Part shown: positions 52,137 through 60,431 of the stretch, piece after piece
Position numbering within the stretch: the first letter of the stretch is position 1
How the letters are laid out: every line of letters starts with the position of its first letter
Notes under the pieces: model-generated
Told to the model about the DNA's origin: nothing
What the model saw: the letters and a program-made list of their open reading frames with translations, nothing else
Databases searched by the model: none
Assembly: GCF_000178155.2 (NCBI RefSeq)
Contig: NZ_ADKM02000091.1
Location: forward strand, 1-64,000
Direction: 5' to 3'
Origin: Hominimerdicola alba 8
GTDB taxonomy: Bacteria > Bacillota > Clostridia > Oscillospirales > Ruminococcaceae
DNA: 64,000 bases
Translations under genes and position numbers: made by a program

Positions 52137-53576
52137 TTATCTGTCAGCGTTCAGCAAATCGTTTTTGATGTTCCACAACTTCTGCGAAAGGTCAACATAG
52201 TAGTTGTGCGGGTTCTCAAATCGTGTGACTTCGTCCCACAAACTTTCCACCTCTGTTTTGGCATAAGCGACTATATCCTTGTAGGCGGGCTTTTTGTAGA
52301 CCAGCCTGCCGCCCTCGAATATCGGTACCAGTAGTTCGCGCGCCTCAAAGTCTGTAACTGTCTTTTTCTTCCATGTGTAGTTGGGGTCAAAGAGAGTCAG
52401 CGGCTTGCTTTCGTCAGGCTTTTCATCGTGTACGCACAGCAGGTCAGCGATGGCTTTGTGGTTCTCCCTGTCGTATATGCGGTAGACTTTCTTGAAGTGC
52501 GGGTTGGTTATCTTCACCACGTTCTCGCTTATCTTTATCTTCGGGGTGATGTTACCGCTCTCGTCCTCAACAGCCACCAGCTTGTAAACGCCGCCGAAAA
52601 CAGGCTCGCTTCTGGCAGTTATGAGCCTTTCGCCCACGCCGAAGCCGTCAACCTCAGCCCCTTGAAATATCATATCGCGGATTATATACTCGTCCAGCGA
52701 ATTTGATGCGATTATCTTGCAGTCGGGGTATCCCGCATCGTCCAGCATTTTTCTCGCCTTTTTGGAAAGGTATGTGATGTCGCCCGAATCAAGCCTTACC
52801 CCCAGCGGACGCTTGCCAAGCGGCTTGAGCACATCGTCAAAAGCCTTTATCGCGTTGGGTATACCGCTTTTCAGTACGTTGAAAGTGTCAACAAGCAGTA
52901 CGGTACTGTCGGGATAGCATTTGCAGTATGCCGCGAAAGCGTCATACTCGCTGTCGAACATCTGCACCCATGAATGCGCCATCGTGCCCGTAGCAGGGAA
53001 GCCGTAAAGCTGGTCAGTGATGGTGCAGGCAGTGTTCAGCACGCCGCCGATACCTGCCGCCCTTGCGCCCAGTATAGCCGCATCAGCACCATGCGCCCTT
53101 CGCGAACCGAATTCGCTCACCGCCCGACCCTGTGCCGCCCGCGCGATGCGGTTAGCTTTTGTGGCGATAAGTGACTGGTGGTTGATGCACAGCAAAAGGT
53201 AAGTTTCTATCAGCTGTGCCTGTATAGCGGGTGCGCGTACCGTTATTATCGGTTCATTCGGGAAAACAACCGTACCCTCAGGCACAGCCCACACATCGCC
53301 CGTGAATTTGAAATCTTTCAGATACGCGAGAAATTCCTCGCTGAAAACGCCCTTGCCCCTGAGAAACTCGATATCAGCTTCAGAAAAGTGCAGGTCTTCA
53401 ATGTAGTCGATAATCGGTTCAAGCCCGCATGCCACAGCAAAGCCGCCTTCATCGGGCACACGGCGGAAGAACAGGTCGAAATATGCTGTCTTCTTGTCCA
53501 TTCCGCTGAGCAGGTAGCCGTTGCCCATAGTCAACTCATAAAAGTCACAGAGCATAGTGTAGTTAAGTTCAGTCAT
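52137..53576 (-). CDS. pncB: Nicotinate phosphoribosyltransferase
   Basis: Converts nicotinate, PRPP and ATP to nicotinate mononucleotide in NAD salvage. The 479 residues show the N-terminal LNYTMLCDFYELTMGNGYL, the catalytic and nicotinate-binding EFGSRRAHGADAAILGARA, VDTFNVLKSG and VRLDSGDITYLSKKAR, all typical of the family. Length is normal. It is downstream of a lipoprotein gene with a hairpin between, so it may have its own promoter. A MITE-B element lies directly behind its stop. Confidence 0.95.
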   Translation of the reverse strand: MTELNYTMLCDFYELTMGNGYLLSGMDKKTAYFDLFFRRVPDEGGFAVACGLEPIIDYIEDLHFSEADIEFLRGKGVFSEEFLAYLKDFKFTGDVWAVPEGTVVFPNEPIITVRAPAIQAQLIETYLLLCINHQSLIATKANRIARAAQGRAVSEFGSRRAHGADAAILGARAAGIGGVLNTACTITDQLYGFPATGTMAHSWVQMFDSEYDAFAAYCKCYPDSTVLLVDTFNVLKSGIPNAIKAFDDVLKPLGKRPLGVRLDSGDITYLSKKARKMLDDAGYPDCKIIASNSLDEYIIRDMIFQGAEVDGFGVGERLITARSEPVFGGVYKLVAVEDESGNITPKIKISENVVKITNPHFKKVYRIYDRENHKAIADLLCVHDEKPDESKPLTLFDPNYTWKKKTVTDFEARELLVPIFEGGRLVYKKPAYKDIVAYAKTEVESLWDEVTRFENPHNYYVDLSQKLWNIKNDLLNADR

Positions 53577-53605
53577 GTTGTTTACCTCTTTTCTGTAAAA
53601 TTTAA

Positions 53606-53648
53606 GGGGAAACGCCCTCTACGCAAAGAGCGTGAGCATTTCCCCTTT
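53606..53648. terminator. Hairpin between the lipoprotein gene and pncB
   Basis: GGGGAAA pairs with TTTCCCC with an inner CTC/GAG stem. The better T-run is on the plus strand, so termination of the minus-strand lipoprotein gene is uncertain. Confidence 0.45.
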
Positions 53649-53662
53649 TTGTTTGCCGTCGA

Positions 53663-54283
53663 TCAGCCCATGTCTTCCGCAGTTGCCGTTATCTCCAGAC
53701 CTATATAGCTGTCGATCTTGCCGCCGCGCACGAAGAACATGTCATAGTCGCCCTCACTTGATATATCCGATGCCACGCACATACCGCCGATATCTCCGTA
53801 ATACTCCCTGTCGGGGGTATTGCCCAGCCTGTTCGAGCAGCCGTCCTGCTCACTCAGCTGATACAGCTTATCCTCGTCCAGCGTGGTCATATCCAGTTCG
53901 TCGTCATGGCGTATTATGTAGACGTTCCAGCCGTCCTCGACCTCAGTGTCTATATACATCTCAAATACTTCGTCCAGTTCAAATGTGTACAGCGGCGGCT
54001 CTTTGGTGAAGCCCTTTTCCGCCATCGTGTCGATGGTGTCCACATTTTTCCACCCCGACTGTGACTCAAGTATCAGCCCGTTTATGACAGAAGGTTCAGC
54101 CTCATCAAAGTCCTCCAGCACGCCCACCGTGTAGAATTCTTCTTCGCCGTCGGTGGTGATATCAGTGCTGCTTTCAGACTTGTCATTGGTCTTGGGCTTT
54201 TTCTTCTTGTCTTTATGCCCGCAGCCTGCCAGCACCGAAACGGTCAGCAGCGCTGCGATAACTATCGCAAATTCTTTTTTCAT
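53663..54283 (-). CDS. Lipoprotein of unknown function
   Basis: A 206-residue lipoprotein with a signal peptide ending in the lipobox LAGC at about residue 21, then a Lys-rich and Ser/Thr-rich linker. The remainder is acidic and has no motif that I recognise; it includes two Cys near residues 150 and 169. AAGGAG precedes the ATG. It is downstream of the L,D-transpeptidase on the same strand, which hints at an envelope role. Confidence 0.8.
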   Translation of the reverse strand: MKKEFAIVIAALLTVSVLAGCGHKDKKKKPKTNDKSESSTDITTDGEEEFYTVGVLEDFDEAEPSVINGLILESQSGWKNVDTIDTMAEKGFTKEPPLYTFELDEVFEMYIDTEVEDGWNVYIIRHDDELDMTTLDEDKLYQLSEQDGCSNRLGNTPDREYYGDIGGMCVASDISSEGDYDMFFVRGGKIDSYIGLEITATAEDMG

Positions 54284-54406
54284 AGTTGACTCCTTATCAG
54301 ATATAAGCAGTTTTATATTAAAAAACTAAGCTGAAAGAACTGCTATTAATTAATATAGTATGACCCGTCCCTGCCGAAATATATCACAGCGGGACTCAGC
54401 TTCTTT

Positions 54407-56218
54407 TTACCAGTATGCGAACACAGGCACATCATATGCCACATTGTTGTATATGTATTCAGCTGCATCATATGGCAGGTTTATACAGCCGTGACTGCCC
54501 CATGTTGCTGACTGATACTTAGTTCCGCCGAACACGCCGTTCTGCCATGAAGCATCGTGGAAACCTATACCAATGGTGCTTATGTAGTTCCAGAATTCAA
54601 CGTATGAAGCGTATGACTGCCCGTCAGAACTGCCCACCAGCGTTTTGCCGCGCTCTTTCAGCCACAGCTTGTATACGCCTGCCGGTGTGTTCCTCGACTC
54701 GCTGGGGTAGCCCGAAACGAAGTCACTCTCCATCTTCATCTCGCCGTTTTCATAATACCATAGATGCTGTGCACTCAGGTCAACATCGAAGTAAGTGTCC
54801 CCGAAATCCTTTGTGGAAGTCAGCCAGTCGGGGTTGCAGGTGTAGCTGTAAGTCGAATCGGGGTTCACATACCATATTGGGTCTGTGCTGACCGACTCGC
54901 CCTCTTCTATGCAGTTGACGATGAAATTGGTCATGCCCTTCTGGTCGAGCCACCAGCCATAGCAGCCCTGACCCTGCGGTACAGTTATAACGCCCCTGCT
55001 GGTCGATTTGAACTCTCTGTCCTTGCCGAAAGTGTCGTACTTGTCTGCCAGCAGTTCAACATAATGCTCTATCGCATCGCGGTCTATCTCCAGCGTTTCA
55101 ACGGGTGCATCTTCGTCAAATGATACCCATTCCATCACCTGTTCGCCGTCTATCAGTTCATTGCCGATGATAAAATCAAAGCTGATCTGCATATTGTGAA
55201 GATTGTTGAGTTTCTGACACTCCTCTGACAGTTCTTCTGCCTTTACCTTAGCGGTCTTGTAGCAGTCCAGTGAACCGATGGCGATGTCGAAATTCATCTT
55301 GTCAAGTTCGCTCTCCACATGGTCATATAGAAGCTGTATCTTGTTCTCATCGATGGTATCGCCGTCTGATTCGCCCACAACGCTGAAACTTCCGTTGTCG
55401 TTGCGGGTGATGTAAGCGTCCTTTGGTGCAGTGGCTCTCTGGTCTTTCAGAAGTTTGTGTGCCAGCAGTTCTTCCAGCTTTTTCTTGTCATAGTGGAAAT
55501 CGTTGGTCAGGTCGAACTCTTCCTTGTCGAACTTTGCATCCAGCCATTTGCCGCGATCCTGCTCATCATACAGTTTGCCGACAGCTTCTTCGGTATTGTC
55601 AACATAACCGATATCAGCCAGTTTTATGCTCAGTGCCGAGCCGTCCTTTTTGGTTATTACGAAAGTTTCAGGCACAACAGCTTTCTTTTTAAGTTCAGCC
55701 ACAGCCTGTTCCTTGTCCATGCCGCCCACATCAACGCCTGCAACGTAGGTGTTGTCGAGGAAAGCATCTTCATATGACTTTTTGCCGATGAAATAAATGC
55801 CCACTGATGCTATGGCACCCACCAGTACCACGCTTGTGCAGATAAGTGCCACCTGTGTGCCCGACATGCCTTTTTTCTTTTTCTTCTTTTTCTTTTTTGA
55901 AGCGGTGCTGCCCTTAGCCGCAGCAGAGGTCTTCTTGCCGCTGCCCGACTTTTTTGTGCCGCTGCTCTTCTTTTTGCCCGAAGAACTGCCGCTCTTTGAT
56001 GAGCCGCTCTTTCTCTGACCGCTCCTTGAAGTGCCGCCCGAAGTGCTCCTCCTCGCAGTTCTGACCCCGCCTGCTGTGCTTGCGTAGGCGTAGTCATCAA
56101 ATGCGTCCTCACCGAAATCGGTAACGCCCGAAGCCATCACAGGAACACTGTCCGTATCCTCTGCAAGCGACATGTTTCGCGCTATCATCTTAGCAAGGTC
56201 TTCTTTTCTGTTCTCCAT
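54407..56218 (-). CDS. L,D-transpeptidase (YkuD) with long Ser/Gly/Lys-rich N-terminus
   Basis: Forms 3-3 cross-links in peptidoglycan or attaches proteins to it. The 603-residue protein has a low-complexity region of about 115 residues rich in Ser, Gly and Lys that ends in a run of nine or more lysines. One transmembrane helix follows (about 122-143, VALICTSVVLVGAIASVGIYFI), then a long extracytoplasmic part with a PG_binding_4-like region (about 225-345) and a C-terminal YkuD domain. The catalytic motif SHGCINLP is near residue 575, preceded by the usual His/Gly segment (IGFHDA). The basic tail would stay in the cytoplasm. The ribosome site (GGAGG) lies rather far from the ATG. Confidence 0.88.
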   Translation of the reverse strand: MENRKEDLAKMIARNMSLAEDTDSVPVMASGVTDFGEDAFDDYAYASTAGGVRTARRSTSGGTSRSGQRKSGSSKSGSSSGKKKSSGTKKSGSGKKTSAAAKGSTASKKKKKKKKKGMSGTQVALICTSVVLVGAIASVGIYFIGKKSYEDAFLDNTYVAGVDVGGMDKEQAVAELKKKAVVPETFVITKKDGSALSIKLADIGYVDNTEEAVGKLYDEQDRGKWLDAKFDKEEFDLTNDFHYDKKKLEELLAHKLLKDQRATAPKDAYITRNDNGSFSVVGESDGDTIDENKIQLLYDHVESELDKMNFDIAIGSLDCYKTAKVKAEELSEECQKLNNLHNMQISFDFIIGNELIDGEQVMEWVSFDEDAPVETLEIDRDAIEHYVELLADKYDTFGKDREFKSTSRGVITVPQGQGCYGWWLDQKGMTNFIVNCIEEGESVSTDPIWYVNPDSTYSYTCNPDWLTSTKDFGDTYFDVDLSAQHLWYYENGEMKMESDFVSGYPSESRNTPAGVYKLWLKERGKTLVGSSDGQSYASYVEFWNYISTIGIGFHDASWQNGVFGGTKYQSATWGSHGCINLPYDAAEYIYNNVAYDVPVFAYW

Positions 56219-56565
56219 TTAATAATAACGATCCTCCTGAAAATAATACCTAAATACACGTTATTTCTCCAAAGGTCAGTCTATGCAAATGACCCCATTT
56301 TCTATTATACAACATTCCCGCCTTTTTTTCAAGGACTTTTTGCATATTTTTTTCGACTGTTCCCGCCGCCGTTCAAACACCGACTGCGCACTGAAAGAAT
56401 GGGAGTTTTATCGCATTTTCTGTCCATTCCTGCCGCAGAGGTCTTGCAACATGCAAACGCTGGTTATCCCTGTCTTGTTTATCAATGTTCTGTGAAGTAC
56501 CACAATTGTACATGATAAATAAGTTTGAACAGTATTAGCCGCCATTCATTCTAAAGGGCAGTCAA
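56219..56565. other. Divergent intergenic region
   Basis: Between the L,D-transpeptidase gene and the promoter of the Na/Pi cotransporter I see no gene, element copy or recognised RNA. Confidence 0.4.
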
Positions 56566-56594
56566 TTGACAAGCATTTGTTTTTAAGTTATAAT
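56566..56594 (+). promoter_or_regulatory. Promoter of the Na/Pi cotransporter gene
   Basis: TTGACA, 17-bp spacer, TATAAT. Confidence 0.85.
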
Positions 56595-56672
56595 TTATGG
56601 TGTGAGAGTATAATAAGGTCAGGATAAGGCAGTCAGGTGGCTGTCAGGAGGAAAGTAACAAGGAGTAAAAAT

Positions 56673-58472
56673 ATGTCAAATCTATTCAGTGTGCTGGTCG
56701 CTGTGGGCGGTCTTGCAATGTTCATGTTCGGTATGAACACACTCAGTTCGGGTCTTGAAAAGACAGCGGGCGGTCTTATGGAAAAGGTGCTTGCCAAAGT
56801 TTCGGGCAACATCTTCACAAGCGTGCTGTTCGGCGCTATCGTGACGGCGGCAGTGCAGTCCTCAACGGCTACTACGGTCATCGTCATCGGTCTGGTAAAC
56901 GCAGGTCAGCTTAAGCTGCGCGGCGCTGTCGGTATAATCATGGGCGCAAATATAGGTACTACTATGACAGCGCAGATACTAAGGCTGGCGGGCATCGGTG
57001 AGTCGGAGAACTTCTTCGTCAACCTTATAAACCCCACCAATCTTTCAGCGATACTCGCCATCGCGGGCATACTGTTCATAATGTTCTCGAAGAAGAACAA
57101 GTACAAGACCATCGGTGAGATACTTATCGGCGTGTCGATACTTTTCACAGGCATCAACACCATGCGCGGCGCCATAACTCCCATGATAGAGGGCAGTGAC
57201 AGAGTTAAGTCCATATTCGCAGTCCTCCAGAACCCCGCACTGGGCATTCTGGTGGGCATCATAATCACCATATGCACTCAGTCAAGTGCGGCGGCAGTCG
57301 GTCTTTTGCAGGTCATCGCAGGCGGAAGCGGTACGGACGGCGCGGTGCTTTTCGCATCGGCATTTCCTATCATCATGGGCACCAACATCGGTACCTGTGC
57401 CACACCTCTGATATCTTCACTGAAATCCTCTAAAAACGCAAAAAGAGCGGCACTGCTTCACTTCTACTTCAACCTTATCGGTACGATACTGTTCCTCATA
57501 GTTATCTACGCTGTTCAGCTGACTGTTGGCTGGAGTTTCTGGGATAAGCCTTTCACAATGGATCATATAGCTAATTTCCACACCATATTCAACGTGACTG
57601 TAACAGCCATCTTCATACCATTTGCAGGTCTGCTTGAAAAACTTGCCTGCATCACTGTACGTGATAAGCCCGGTGAGGAAGATGACGTTTTCTCAAAGGA
57701 AGACCTTCTGGACGAGCGCTTTCTTGTCACTCCCAACGTGGCTATCGCGCAGTGCAAAGAGGCTGTTGTGCAGATGGGTATCTATGCAAAGAAGAATTTT
57801 GAGGCAGTCTGCGGACTGTTCGATAAATATGACCTCAAAGAGGTCGAGAAAGTCAATGAGCGTGAGGAATTGCTGGACAGACTGGAGGACAGAGTCGGTC
57901 AGTATCTTATAAAACTCAATGACTGCGGTCTTAACGAGGACGAGGGACGCATGGTCACCACACTGTTCCACCTGATAAGCGAGTTTGAGCGTATAGGTGA
58001 CTACTCGGTGAATATCAGCGAAACTGCGGGCGTTCTCTATGAAGAGGAAGCAAGATTTTCCGACCGCGCCAACAGTGAACTTGAAGTCGTGAACGGCGCT
58101 ATCGCTGAGATAATCGACCTTGCGATAGAAGCCACAAAAACTATGGATATGACCGTCCTCACCGAGATAGAACCCCTCGAAGAGGTGGTAGACCGTCTGG
58201 TGGAAGAACTCAAAGCTGTGCATATCGACCGTTCAAAGAAGGGTCTGTGCGCTATCGATGTGGGCATTCATTTCCTCGATATCCTCACCAATGTCGAGAG
58301 GATATCCGACCACTGCTCGAATATCGCGGTGTACCTCATCTCTTCAAAACAGCAGTATGAAACTCTTAAAAAGCATGAATACCTCGATGACCTGCATAAG
58401 CATGGCACAGCGGTGTATGAGAATAAGCTGAAAGAGTATACCGAAAAGTACTCACTCAAAGCATTGGCATAA
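56673..58472 (+). CDS. Na+/phosphate cotransporter with PhoU-like domain
   Basis: About 599 residues. The membrane part contains the duplicated QSS signature of the NaPi family (AAVQSSTATTVIVIG and CTQSSAAAVGLLQVI) with GANIGTT and GTNIGTC, over about eight helices. The last 220 residues form a helical PhoU-like domain (VVQMGIYAKKNFEAV, then HLISEFERIGDYSVNI and LDILTNVERISDHCSNIAVY). The ATG at 56673 follows AAGGAG; the GTG 36 bp earlier lacks a site. It imports phosphate or a related anion using sodium, from family knowledge. Confidence 0.9.
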   Translation: MSNLFSVLVAVGGLAMFMFGMNTLSSGLEKTAGGLMEKVLAKVSGNIFTSVLFGAIVTAAVQSSTATTVIVIGLVNAGQLKLRGAVGIIMGANIGTTMTAQILRLAGIGESENFFVNLINPTNLSAILAIAGILFIMFSKKNKYKTIGEILIGVSILFTGINTMRGAITPMIEGSDRVKSIFAVLQNPALGILVGIIITICTQSSAAAVGLLQVIAGGSGTDGAVLFASAFPIIMGTNIGTCATPLISSLKSSKNAKRAALLHFYFNLIGTILFLIVIYAVQLTVGWSFWDKPFTMDHIANFHTIFNVTVTAIFIPFAGLLEKLACITVRDKPGEEDDVFSKEDLLDERFLVTPNVAIAQCKEAVVQMGIYAKKNFEAVCGLFDKYDLKEVEKVNEREELLDRLEDRVGQYLIKLNDCGLNEDEGRMVTTLFHLISEFERIGDYSVNISETAGVLYEEEARFSDRANSELEVVNGAIAEIIDLAIEATKTMDMTVLTEIEPLEEVVDRLVEELKAVHIDRSKKGLCAIDVGIHFLDILTNVERISDHCSNIAVYLISSKQQYETLKKHEYLDDLHKHGTAVYENKLKEYTEKYSLKALA

Positions 58473-58580
58473 AAAATTCAGGCGGGCGATGTCAGCATCG
58501 TTCCGCCTTGTTTTGATGAAAAAGCGCAAACCGTCAAGGCGGCTGAAACCGAATATTTTAACCACAGAAAGGTGATATAT

Positions 58581-59039
58581 ATGAAAAAAATACTTGTTAT
58601 CCACGGTCCTAACCTCAATCTTCTGGGCGAAAGAGAACCGGGTGTCTACGGTACGGATACCTTTGAGAGCATCAATGACGAGATAGTTTCCCACGCACTT
58701 AGCTACGGCATGCACTGTGAGGTCTTTCAGTCGAACCACGAGGGCGAGATCATCGATGAACTACACCTCGCGCGTAAAAAGTTTGACGGCGTTGTGCTGA
58801 ATGCGGGCGCTTATACCCATTACAGCTACGCTATCAGAGATGCCATAGCCGCCATCAAGATACCCGTTGTGGAAGTCCACCTCAGCAATATCCACGCCCG
58901 CGATGCGTTCCGCGAGAAAAGCGTTATCGCACCTGTATGTGTGGGTCAGATAAGCGGCTTCGGCAAGTACAGCTACCTTATGGCAGTCGATGCCCTCAAT
59001 TACAGATGGAAAGCGAGTGAGGAAAATGAACAGGCTTGA
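58581..59039 (+). CDS. aroQ: 3-dehydroquinate dehydratase, type II
   Basis: Third step of the shikimate pathway. The 152 residues are typical of the small dodecameric type II enzyme: HGPNLNLLGEREPGVYG with the active-site Tyr, QSNHEGEIIDELH, LNAGAYTHYSYAIRDA and EVHLSNIHARDAFREKS with the catalytic His region, then ISGFGKYSY. The ATG at 58581 follows GAAAGGTG; a GTG 9 bp earlier is too near the site. It overlaps the following peptidase gene by 14 bp, an arrangement seen in many Firmicutes. Confidence 0.94.
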   Translation: MKKILVIHGPNLNLLGEREPGVYGTDTFESINDEIVSHALSYGMHCEVFQSNHEGEIIDELHLARKKFDGVVLNAGAYTHYSYAIRDAIAAIKIPVVEVHLSNIHARDAFREKSVIAPVCVGQISGFGKYSYLMAVDALNYRWKASEENEQA

Positions 59040-60099
59040 AAAATTACAGTCGCGCATAAAAGAAGCCGCTGACTGCGGCATCATCACAGATGAAGTCAAC
59101 AGACGCTACTTCACAGGCATGAAGTCAAGCGCGGGTACTGTCCTTGTTTTCCCTGAGGAAAGCTATCTTATAATTGACTTCCGCTATATCGAAAAGGCGA
59201 GAAATACCGTCAGGGACTGCACTGTTCTGCTGGAAGAGAACGGCGCTGGAAAATATGCCCAGCTGAATGAGCTTATCGAGAAACACGGCGCAAAGACTAT
59301 CGCCATAGACAGCCAGACCTGCACCGTCAGCGACCTTGCCGCCTACCGCAAACAGCTGAAAGCAGAGATACCCGCAGACGGAAAATTCGGGGTCATCATT
59401 CGTCAGCTGAGGATGGTCAAGACCTCTGACGAAACTGACAAGATGATAGCCGCTCAGCGCATAGCTGAGGCAGGACTGGAGCATATGCTGGATTTCATCA
59501 AGGTCGGCAGGACTGAAAAGGAGATACAGCTGGAACTTGACTACTACATGCTGTCACACGGCGCAGAAGCCCTCAGCTTCGATACCATCGCCCTCAGCGG
59601 TCCGAATACTTCTCTGCCGCATGGTGTGCCTTCCGAAAGAAAGGTGCAGAGCGGCGAGTTCGTGCTGATGGATTTCGGCGCAGTCGTTGACGGCTACCAC
59701 AGCGATATGACCAGAACTGTCTGTGTCGGTGAACCTACCGAAAAAATGCGCAAAGTCTATGATATCGTACTTCGCGCACAGCAGGCGGGTCTTGATGCGG
59801 TGAAAGCAGGTATTTCGGGCAAAGACCTCGATGCCGCCGCAAGAGATCTTATCGCCGCAGAGGGCTACGGCGACGCTTTCGGACACTCGCTCGGTCACGG
59901 CGTCGGCATGGAGATACACGAACAGCCCTACGCTTCACCGTCATCAAAGTTCGTTCTGCCCGAAAATTCCATCATAACCGTTGAGCCGGGCATCTACCTT
60001 GAAGGTGAGTTCGGCGTGCGCATAGAGGACTTTGTCATCGTCAAAGCAGGCGGCTGTGAGAACATGACCCTTGCAGGAAAAGAACTTATCTGCATATAA
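59026..60099 (+). CDS. M24 Xaa-Pro aminopeptidase
   Basis: A metallopeptidase of the pita-bread fold, 357 residues, that removes N-terminal residues before proline. The creatinase-like N-terminal domain covers residues 1-125. In the catalytic domain the metal ligands are in MDFGAVVDGYHSDMTRT (two Asp), FGHSLGHGVGMEIHE (His), VEPGIYLEG (Glu) and GVRIEDF (Glu). The ATG at 59026 overlaps the aroQ end, so the genes are cotranscribed. In other Firmicutes this gene often stands between aroQ and efp; here efp is 1.9 kb further on. Confidence 0.92.
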   Translation: MNRLEKLQSRIKEAADCGIITDEVNRRYFTGMKSSAGTVLVFPEESYLIIDFRYIEKARNTVRDCTVLLEENGAGKYAQLNELIEKHGAKTIAIDSQTCTVSDLAAYRKQLKAEIPADGKFGVIIRQLRMVKTSDETDKMIAAQRIAEAGLEHMLDFIKVGRTEKEIQLELDYYMLSHGAEALSFDTIALSGPNTSLPHGVPSERKVQSGEFVLMDFGAVVDGYHSDMTRTVCVGEPTEKMRKVYDIVLRAQQAGLDAVKAGISGKDLDAAARDLIAAEGYGDAFGHSLGHGVGMEIHEQPYASPSSKFVLPENSIITVEPGIYLEGEFGVRIEDFVIVKAGGCENMTLAGKELICI

Positions 60100-60121
60100 A
60101 ATGCCTGCCAAAAGGCATTAT

Positions 60122-60160
60122 GACCGCTCCGAACAATGCTGTTCGGGGCGGTTTGCTATA
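60122..60160 (+). terminator. Terminator of the aroQ-peptidase operon
   Basis: CCGCTCCGAACA pairs with TGTTCGGGGCGG, followed by TTTGCT. Confidence 0.7.
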
Positions 60161-60177
60161 AATTATACCTTAAAAAG

Positions 60178-60369
60178 GTTATCCCTTTAGCACACCGTCT
60201 GAAAATGCGGTAAACAAAAGGATAATTATAGCAATCCGCCTTAAAATTCAGACAAAATCCAGTCACAAAATCCATATATCCGAGCTTTTGCGACTGGATT
60301 TTGTGAATTTAAATAGTTGGATTGCTATAAGCGTTGTATATATTTCTCCCGCCGCAGGCGTGATAACCA
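60178..60369. mobile_element. MITE-B copy 5, degenerate and interrupted by MITE-A
   Basis: The left part matches the family (CTATCCC-like end, GCACACC, then AAAATGCGGTAAACAAAAGG) up to the MITE-A insertion. The right part keeps only a CCCGCCGCAGGCG segment and a GATAACCA end; the TGGTGTG block is missing. Confidence 0.55.
60227..60329 (+). mobile_element. MITE-A copy 7, nested in MITE-B copy 5
   Basis: A 103-bp copy with four or so substitutions. It is the second example of this element lying within a MITE-B. Confidence 0.82.
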
Positions 60370-60375
60370 TAATAA

Positions 60376-60416
60376 AAATGCCCCTGAGCGTTCACCGCAA
60401 CACTCAGGGGCATGAT
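60376..60416 (-). terminator. Terminator of the phosphofructokinase gene
   Basis: Minus strand: ATGCCCCTGAG pairs with CTCAGGGGCAT, followed by TTTTATT. Confidence 0.8.
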
Positions 60417-60431
60417 ATTTATATCCGATCC

